This document shows, in pieces, positions 1-4,373 of a stretch of DNA of 6,092 bases. The notes below the pieces were generated by a model. That model saw only the letters and a list, made by a program, of their open reading frames with translations. It had not been told where the DNA came from and did no database searches. The position numbers and the translations under genes were made by a program. Each line of letters opens with the position of its first letter. The first letter of the stretch is position 1. Source of the stretch: CAZCWX01 sp964502465 (GTDB taxonomy: Bacteria; Desulfobacterota; Binatia; Bin18); NCBI GenBank assembly GCA_964502465.1, contig CAZCWX010000327.1:1-6092 (forward strand), given 5' to 3'.

Positions 1-1001
1 TGTTCTTGCAATCGAACCTGAGCACCAAAATGTTCGGCAAGCCACAGGTTACTGTCTACATGATCGGTCTGACGTGGGATAAGGTACTGAGAAGTACCAG
101 CGGCGAGGGCAGCGAACAGGACTAACTGATCTGCTATGTGACGGTCAACCGTCGCGCCCGTAGAGAGATCCGCCAAGAACGTCTGTGCGACGAACTGACC
201 GATCGCTTCTGAGCTACGCCGCAGTGCGCCAGCACGATCTGCGCCAAACAAGCAGCGGGTCGCACTTTTTGCCCACACCGCCAAGCTGGCTCCAGCATGC
301 TGGGCTGCCGAGTCATACACCTGGTCAATCCGACAGGAGAATCCAGCCTCTGTCAGCATCTGGCTGCAGACCTGTGTCATGCGTTCACTGACCCGACGCG
401 CTTGTAAGTGACTCGAAAAGGCGACGCCGGACACGTGCCGAACGATCCCTTGCTCGGTCAGGGCCAGTGCGGTGAGGGGATGTCTTGCCGGCTGTACCCG
501 TAACTCTATGACGCCAGCTCCTGCGGGCACGTACCCTGCCCGCAGCAGACGGAGTTCCATTGTAACTCCCATTCGCCGGAGTAAAGGTGTGAGTACGTGC
601 TGCATGTGGTGTGGGGAGGGCGCAAAGTCTTGAAATACCCCACCCGTGATGCGTGCAATGACAGGGCTATCAGCGAAACAAGCCACAGGGAGAATACCCA
701 ACGCGAGCATGGTGGCGGACCCAGCAGTGCCAATATCCCAGGTAAACGTTCCCCCTGAGATCCGCTTCCCCGGCACAAAGGTGAATTCCGAGGAGCCAAC
801 ATGTGCGCCTGCGGTTGTCGCCCCGCACAGTTCCGCACAGGCGAGGACCGCACTCAGATGCTGCGGCCGTAGTCCTGGCTTCGGTCGCTTCGCGCGGGCA
901 TTGAATAAATGCAGCGGCTGGCCCAAGAGAGCCGCCAGAGCAACGGTGTAACGGACAATCGTCCCACTGCCCGACTTTTGTGCTCCGTCTATGGTGATCA
1001 C
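1..1001 (-). CDS. rtcA: RNA 3'-terminal phosphate cyclase (RtcA), C-terminus cut by window edge
   Basis: The family converts an RNA 3'-phosphate into a 2',3'-cyclic phosphate with ATP, through a covalent enzyme-AMP intermediate on a histidine. I read 333 codons without a stop. Recognisable blocks are DGAQ (residues 5-8), RAKRPKPGLRPQH (36-48), IGTAGSATM (90-98), APSPHHM (127-133), RAGYVPAGAGV (154-164), the ADQLVL helix (290-295) and DHVDSN (313-318), whose His314 aligns with the E. coli catalytic His309. From memory of E. coli RtcA, Arg21, Arg40, Arg43 and Gln51 are kept as Arg17, Arg36, Arg39 and Gln47, but Glu14 and Gln18 are replaced by Ser10 and Thr14. The signature PxGGG reads PAGAG. 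Start choice: GTG at 1001 is the only usable start, because an in-frame TAA lies six codons upstream; an AAGGAG (1018-1013) sits 11 nt before it. By comparison with E. coli, only about 10 residues are missing. It follows the HPF-like gene by 37 bp, probably in one operon. No rtcB or rtcR is visible in the window. Confidence 0.9.
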   Translation of the reverse strand, partial: MITIDGAQKSGSGTIVRYTVALAALLGQPLHLFNARAKRPKPGLRPQHLSAVLACAELCGATTAGAHVGSSEFTFVPGKRISGGTFTWDIGTAGSATMLALGILPVACFADSPVIARITGGVFQDFAPSPHHMQHVLTPLLRRMGVTMELRLLRAGYVPAGAGVIELRVQPARHPLTALALTEQGIVRHVSGVAFSSHLQARRVSERMTQVCSQMLTEAGFSCRIDQVYDSAAQHAGASLAVWAKSATRCLFGADRAGALRRSSEAIGQFVAQTFLADLSTGATVDRHIADQLVLFAALAAGTSQYLIPRQTDHVDSNLWLAEHFGAQVRLQE

Positions 1002-1038
1002 TCCAGGTCCTGCTCCTTACGGGCCACTAGGCTTTTTG

Positions 1039-1263
1039 CTATTGGCTCGCCTTGAGTTTTTCGACAAGCGCTTTCACGTTCCGATAATCGTGATCATCAG
1101 TATGCCAGATCTCGTCTCGGAGACCTGGTGCCTCCATGACGACCCGACAAGCAATGATCCCATCGTAATAGGAATCAAGTTTCGTGGCACGTTCGCGAAT
1201 CTCCGCATGTATTGCTTCGGGCAAGGGGAAATCATGGGACGTGATTTGCCAGGGTTTTTGCAT
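1039..1263 (-). CDS. Short HPF/RaiA-like (S30AE N-terminal half) protein
   Basis: This 74-residue protein resembles the first half of short ribosome hibernation-promoting factors of the sigma-54-modulation/S30AE family, which bind the 30S decoding region and silence idle ribosomes. The match covers a beta strand (QITSHDF, 6-12), a long helix (EAIHAEIRERATKLDSYY, 16-33) and a strand with the typical CRVVMEAP ending (39-46). Family members then continue with a His-rich segment, two more strands containing a VPGGE-like motif and a second helix, for roughly 110 residues in all. Here those strands are absent, and only a short acidic stretch (HTDDHDY, 54-60) and a final helix (RNVKALVEKLKAS, 61-73) follow. 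The start at 1263 is preferred over an upstream in-frame GTG at 1311 because a GAGGAG (1280-1275) lies 11 nt before it, inside that longer version. Being 37 bp upstream of rtcA, it is likely its operon partner. The family assignment is fairly good; function is inferred and may differ because of the missing half. Confidence 0.7.
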   Translation of the reverse strand: MQKPWQITSHDFPLPEAIHAEIRERATKLDSYYDGIIACRVVMEAPGLRDEIWHTDDHDYRNVKALVEKLKASQ

Positions 1264-1784
1264 CGTTTCTCTTTCTCCTCTCTGGGCTGAAGTTAGGGGG
1301 GGAACTGGCACGACATCACGCTCTCCAGTATTCTTTGTAATTGCAATTCGAATGCCGTTCTTGCATCCGCTGAGCGGGACGACTCCACTTGTAGCTCTGC
1401 GCTCCTACACAAAGGAAAATATGATGTACTGGAGGCAGAAGGCAGACGAGCTTTCGCAATTGTAAGAGGTAAGAGAGAAAAAATCCCATCTGTGAGAACG
1501 CTGAACCGCAAACTGAGCGATATTTCTTTCTCATTTCTGCAATCCGGCACCCAATGAATTTCTCTTAGCCTCGTGCGTCTAAATAATTATACTTTCGAGT
1601 CTTTCTCTTCCCTCGCCCCCCTTTTCTTGTCTCGACGATGCCTCCCACCGTGATCTCCAGAAGGGGGAGCATCTGAGGCGTTTCCCTGCACCCGATAAAA
1701 GACCGACGAAGGAAAAATGCCATCTCAGGCCACATAACTGTTTCACATGACGGATAACGAATCGTGAGGCAGCTGGAGAGAAAA
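1264..1784. other. Divergent intergenic region between hpf-like/rtcA and the 1785 gene
   Basis: About 520 bp with no convincing gene. Short open frames exist on the minus strand (1550-1293 from a GTG, 1534-1316 from an ATG), but they overlap each other, show no recognisable domain and are Ser/Arg/Leu-rich in the way chance frames are. The region must carry the promoters for the leftward hpf-like-rtcA pair and for the rightward gene at 1785. Visible elements are an AT-rich block with overlapping -10-like hexamers on both strands (1581-1593), a 10-bp palindrome AATTGCAATT (1339-1348) and an imperfect hairpin (1637-1673). I looked for a -24/-12 (sigma-54) element, because rtcBA of E. coli is controlled by RtcR with sigma-54. 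The only GG-containing candidate, TGGCACG at 1311-1317, lacks a properly spaced GC. Confidence 0.5.
1586..1593. promoter_or_regulatory. Overlapping -10-like hexamers on both strands
   Basis: The plus strand carries TATACT (1588-1593) with a weak TTAGCC 17 bp upstream (1565-1570), pointing toward the gene at 1785. The minus strand of the same block reads TATAAT (1591-1586), a perfect -10 hexamer pointing toward hpf-like/rtcA, but I find no good -35 at normal spacing. If used, leaders would be about 180 nt rightward and 310 nt leftward. This is a weak call resting on hexamer resemblance alone. Confidence 0.25.
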
Positions 1785-2111
1785 ATGAATACCTCTACGC
1801 ATACATCCTCCCTATCCGTACCACCACCTGAAGTAGCCGAGCGTATCCGCAAGCAGCCGGAGTGTCGCTTCCTGTGGGCAGTGCTACAGGAAGGTCTTGA
1901 AACATACATGAAGTACGCGACGGCGACCGACCGGCGTGGTAAGCGCTTGTTTAATGAGGCAGAAGATTGGCTGATGCAAGACGATCCCACGTGGCTGTGT
2001 AGCTTCGTGAGCATCTGTCACATTCTTGGTCTTGATCCCGATTATATCCGTCTAGGGCTCAGGCGCTGGCGCGCAGGGATAGCCACGCAACTCCTCAGGC
2101 AGGCAGCATAG
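1785..2111 (+). CDS. Conserved-looking hypothetical protein with AEDW...LGLDPDYIR motif
   Basis: This 108-residue protein is probably cytosolic: it has no signal peptide or membrane segment. After a Ser/Thr/Pro-rich start (1-14) it is helical and ends in a compact block, FNEAEDWLMQDDPTW (56-70) followed by SFVSICHILGLDPDYIRLGL (73-92) and RRWRAG (93-98). I recognise this layout (an acidic-Trp helix, then a Cys-containing helix leading to LGLDPDY) from small uncharacterised bacterial proteins, often near stress or phage-like genes. I know no function, although the C-terminal part is helix-turn-helix-like in length and could bind nucleic acid. The start at ATG 1785 is preferred because GGAGAG (1775-1780) lies close upstream; the longer version from GTG 1764 would place this ribosome-binding site inside the gene. 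It is transcribed divergently from the hpf-like-rtcA pair and appears monocistronic. Confidence 0.72.
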   Translation: MNTSTHTSSLSVPPPEVAERIRKQPECRFLWAVLQEGLETYMKYATATDRRGKRLFNEAEDWLMQDDPTWLCSFVSICHILGLDPDYIRLGLRRWRAGIATQLLRQAA

Positions 2112-2717
2112 CAGCAGATCCAGCAGGTGGGTGCCTGGCTCAAGGAACGGGATGGCAACTGGACGCACTCATCTTGCTGATATCCGCTACGCGTATGTCT
2201 CTATGTAAACTGGCATCAGTATGGAGGCAAAGCGACGCTTCATAAGTTGATTGAGTCTGGGTGCATCTCAATCACAGCTGGCCTGTTGTCTCTGATAGAA
2301 GAAATTTTCACCGCGCTGTCGATGCTCTCTTCCAGGTACGCTCTTTTCTTGTCCCAGTGGCTGAGCAGTTCAAATGAGCCTTTGATGGTGCCTTGAGTCT
2401 CTCTGGGGACGGCGCAAGATACCTGAAGGGGGAAGGAGTTGAGGTCAGGGCCAACAGATTCGCCGACCGTGCCCAAACATTTTCTCACGGTTGCCAATCT
2501 CAGCCTGCTTTTTTCCTACCAATAGGAATCGCGAGCCAGTTTTTCTCTGTAAAAGCTAGGCTTCCCTGCGGTACAGGACTTGCTCTCTCTTAGTGATGGT
2601 ACGGCAGCCACTTGTTCTCACCCTGACACTCACACGATGCCAAGAAGAAAGCGTTACACAACTCCGCGTCCGCCACGCGGCTCCCATGACACCTCCCTGT
2701 TGAGAAGGAGAAGAACA
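2112..2717. other. Long intergenic stretch without a convincing gene
   Basis: About 600 bp between the 1785 gene and the BCAM0308-family gene. Just after the TAG at 2109-2111 the same frame reads on for about 22 residues (QQVGAWLKERDGNWTHSSC) to a TGA, which might be a former extension of the upstream protein. A minus-strand frame (2497-2240, 85 codons from a TTG) has protein-like composition near its end (HWDKKRAYLEESIDSAVK), but it has no good ribosome-binding site and no domain I recognise. The stretch must also hold the promoter for the gene at 2718; I find no clear -35/-10 pair. It could be decayed coding sequence, an unrecognised small gene or a long regulatory leader. Confidence 0.45.
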
Positions 2718-3239
2718 ATGTCTAGGAAATCTCCCAGCCACAGCAATGTACGGACCCGGCGCAACCTGGCTGAATTTGATGCCAGCGATCCCTACCAACC
2801 GCGCCTTGATCCTGGTGAAGTGGCAGTGTGTACGGAATGCCACGCCATCTATCAGCGCCGGCACTGGTTTTTCGATCATGACACGTATGTCCGGGAAACC
2901 ATGCAGCCCACCACCCATATGGTGGTGTGTCCTGCCTGTCAAAAGATCCGCGACCGCTACGCTGAGGGGCAGGTCACCTTGCACTCCAGTCCGTTCCTCA
3001 GCGCGCATCAGGAGGAAATCGTCCACCTGATCCGCAACGAAGAAGAACGGGCCAAGGGAATGAATCCCCTCGAACGCATCGTTGAGCTGACTGAGTCTGG
3101 CGAGGGCATCGTCGTGACAACGACAAACGAGAAGCTCGCCCAACGCATTGGACGCACTTTGAAGAGTACCTACCAGGGCCAGACTACTTATCGCTGGTCC
3201 GAGCCCAAGTTTCTGTCCGTCGAGTGGGAACGCTCATAA
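2718..3239 (+). CDS. BCAM0308-family zinc-ribbon protein (NMD3-like annotation)
   Basis: A 173-residue soluble protein. Following a basic N-terminus (1-16) comes DPYQP (24-28), then CTEC (38-41), a linker with YQRRHW (45-50) and CPAC (71-74). The two CxxC pairs are expected to bind one zinc ion. The central block after the second pair (KIRDRYAEGQVTL, 76-88; HQEEIVHLIRNEEERAKG, 97-114) and the end (IVVTTTNEKLAQRIG, 131-145; YQGQ, 152-155; SVEW, 167-170) match the conserved pattern of BCAM0308-family proteins, sometimes annotated as 'NMD protein affecting ribosome stability and mRNA decay'. To my knowledge that label rests on a zinc-finger resemblance rather than on experiment. The start at 2718 is supported by GAAGGAG (2704-2710) seven nt upstream; the open frame reaches back to 2580 but with unrelated low-complexity sequence. 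It lies 25 bp before the CBS gene, so the two are probably co-transcribed. Role unknown; a stress or translation link is inference. Confidence 0.85.
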   Translation: MSRKSPSHSNVRTRRNLAEFDASDPYQPRLDPGEVAVCTECHAIYQRRHWFFDHDTYVRETMQPTTHMVVCPACQKIRDRYAEGQVTLHSSPFLSAHQEEIVHLIRNEEERAKGMNPLERIVELTESGEGIVVTTTNEKLAQRIGRTLKSTYQGQTTYRWSEPKFLSVEWERS

Positions 3240-3264
3240 GGACATCACTATACGGAGGGAGGCA

Positions 3265-3684
3265 ATGATGAATGTGGCGAAATGGATGACCAAGTCGGTC
3301 ATGACGATAAAACCTCGGGACTCCTTACGTCACGCGCGTGAGTGCATGGTGCGCTATCGTATCAACCAATTGCCGGTGGTGGTCAACGACAAGCTGGTCG
3401 GTATTGTCACCGACCGGGATGTGCGCGACGCCTACCCGTCGAGCCTGCGGCTCTTCCGTGGCAAAGACATTGACGAATTTGGCGAGTCGCACATCGTGGA
3501 AGAACTCATGACGTACAATGTTGTGACGGTCAGTCCCCAGACCTCATTACGGGAAGCGGCGCAGCGGTTACGCAAGCAACGGTTCGGCGCGTTGCCGGTA
3601 GTAGAAGACGGAGAGCTTGTGGGCATTATCACCCGCAGCGACATACTCGACGCGCTGTTAGCCGGAGAGACGCTGGAAGCCTGA
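3265..3684 (+). CDS. Stand-alone tandem CBS-domain protein
   Basis: This 139-residue protein consists almost entirely of two CBS domains (a Bateman module), which usually bind AMP, ATP or related adenosyl ligands and act as energy-state sensors. Domain 1 spans about residues 7-58, with MTKSVMTIKP (8-17), INQLPVVV (33-40) and LVGIVTDRDV (44-53). Domain 2 spans about 79-134, with MTYNVVTVSP (82-91), FGALPVVEDG (107-116) and LVGIITRSDIL (118-128). The xGIxTxxD pattern that contacts ribose-phosphate is present in both domains. A 20-residue linker (59-78) joins them. No catalytic or DNA-binding domain is attached, so it probably acts on a partner; the BCAM0308-family gene 25 bp upstream is the obvious candidate. 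The start is ATG 3265 (or ATG 3268), behind a strong GGAGGGAGG at 3254-3262. Transcription probably ends at the inverted repeat 3696-3725. Confidence 0.93.
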   Translation: MMNVAKWMTKSVMTIKPRDSLRHARECMVRYRINQLPVVVNDKLVGIVTDRDVRDAYPSSLRLFRGKDIDEFGESHIVEELMTYNVVTVSPQTSLREAAQRLRKQRFGALPVVEDGELVGIITRSDILDALLAGETLEA

Positions 3685-3695
3685 ATACTGGCTGC

Positions 3696-3725
3696 GCAGA
3701 GAAAAAGGAACCACTTTTTCTCTGC
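3696..3725. terminator. Perfect 12-bp inverted repeat between convergent genes, probable bidirectional terminator
   Basis: GCAGAGAAAAAG (3696-3707) and CTTTTTCTCTGC (3714-3725) form a perfect 12-bp stem with a 6-nt loop GAACCA. It begins 12 bp after the CBS stop codon and ends 16 bp before the end of the convergent cytochrome c gene, the expected place for a shared terminator. The five-T run sits inside the stem on each strand rather than after it, so it is not a canonical intrinsic terminator. Confidence 0.6.
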
Positions 3726-3741
3726 TGACGAGCCGCGTCAG

Positions 3742-4164
3742 TTACTGTTCCTGAATCGACTCGAGAAACGCCGTGAGGGACAGGATCCGCATGCGGGCCT
3801 CACTGTCTGCCTTTTCTGCCCGAAATACCTCCCCCCAGATCGGCATGTGCCGGGGGCCATGCGCGGGAACGGGTCGCTCGCCGTCGATGAAGCGCACCAC
3901 TGCTGTGCGCGGGAAGGTGCCACCATGATTTTTGCTGATCTTGGTCAGGTCAGAAGGCGGCACTTTCAACGCTGATGCCGCCGGACCATCTCCCTTACCG
4001 TCTTCTCCATGACAGGAAGCACAACGGGTCAGGAAGATTTCCTTGCCCCACGCCAGTTGTGGCGAATCTTCCTGAGCAACGGACAGCACTGGCTGCCCAA
4101 GCATGACGGCCAGAGACATTGCTGTCAGCAATCCTCGTTTTGGTCTCCGCCCCATTTTCCTCAT
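3742..4164 (-). CDS. Secreted single-haem cytochrome c
   Basis: A 140-residue precursor. Residues 1-30 form a Sec signal peptide: basic MRKMGRRPKRG, hydrophobic LLTAMSLAVML, then a likely cut after LSVA before QEDSP. The mature domain of about 110 residues is a class I cytochrome c: CASCH (48-52) binds haem covalently with His52 as axial ligand, followed by the typical GEDGKGDGP (53-61). Met107 in RHMPIWG (105-111) is the probable sixth ligand, and a final helix (EARMRILSLTAFLESI, 122-137) closes the fold. It should be a soluble periplasmic electron carrier; its partner cannot be read from the sequence, since no oxidase or reductase gene adjoins it. The start at 4164 is set by AAGGAGG (4176-4170) five nt upstream; a longer frame from 4194 would bury this site. 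It is convergent with the CBS gene and divergent from the CheB-CheR gene. Confidence 0.92.
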   Translation of the reverse strand: MRKMGRRPKRGLLTAMSLAVMLGQPVLSVAQEDSPQLAWGKEIFLTRCASCHGEDGKGDGPAASALKVPPSDLTKISKNHGGTFPRTAVVRFIDGERPVPAHGPRHMPIWGEVFRAEKADSEARMRILSLTAFLESIQEQ

Positions 4165-4373
4165 ACCGCCCTCCTTGTCTAGGTACAAATGCAATTCAGA
4201 GACCAGAGGAAAAGCACGGACACTGTGGGCGAAAAGCAGAGTATTTCTTAAAGATGAGAATGCTTACGGTCCTTTTTTCTCAATTCTGCGAGAGTGCCGC
4301 CACTTTTTCCGACTATTTGACGGCCCGTAGGGGATAGCCGTATCATGTTAGATGAGGGAGCAAAGATCACCAC
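4165..4373. other. Divergent intergenic region, cytochrome c / CheB-CheR
   Basis: These 209 bp separate the two divergent genes and hold the rightward promoter described separately. The open frames crossing it (4103-4330 and 4119-4337, plus) extend over the cytochrome signal peptide in antisense, have no recognisable domain and are taken as chance. No clear -35/-10 pair for the leftward cytochrome gene was found. Confidence 0.5.
4317..4346 (+). promoter_or_regulatory. Sigma-70-type promoter of the CheB-CheR gene
   Basis: TTGACG (4317-4322) and TATCAT (4341-4346) are separated by 18 bp; each hexamer matches the consensus at five of six positions. Transcription would begin near 4353, giving a leader of about 20 nt that still includes GAGGGAG (4354-4360), the probable ribosome-binding site. 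Confidence 0.55.

Noticed and set aside
506..853. Minus-strand 115-codon open frame
   Set aside because: It overlaps rtcA in another frame of the same strand and has no domain; the RtcA frame shows clear family motifs throughout.
646..951. Plus-strand 101-codon open frame antisense to rtcA
   Set aside because: It shows only composition expected from the reverse of the RtcA coding frame, with no recognisable domain.
1311..1326. Possible sigma-54 (-24/-12) promoter, TGGCACG with a downstream CACGC
   Set aside because: The GC dinucleotide is not 12 bp from the GG as required, and it lies on the plus strand, pointing away from rtcA.
1293..1550. Minus-strand 85-codon frame just upstream of the hpf-like gene
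   Set aside because: It starts with GTG without a good ribosome-binding site, has low-complexity Ser/Leu-rich sequence and no family resemblance; I could not exclude a small leader peptide.
1637..1673. Imperfect hairpin GATGCCTCCC / GGGGGAGCATC
   Set aside because: The stem has a mismatch and a G-T pair with a long loop; such structures are common by chance, so it is not called as a regulatory RNA.
1565..2014. Minus-strand 149-codon frame antisense to the 1785 gene
   Set aside because: The plus-strand frame has a ribosome-binding site and a conserved-looking C-terminal block; the antisense product is Cys/Arg/Ser-rich without motifs.
2240..2497. Minus-strand 85-codon frame from a TTG
   Set aside because: No convincing ribosome-binding site or domain; kept only as a possible remnant in the discussion of the gap.
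2556..3143. Minus-strand 195-codon frame antisense to the BCAM0308-family gene
   Set aside because: The plus strand encodes a recognisable family with zinc cysteines and a strong ribosome-binding site; the long antisense frame is a by-product.
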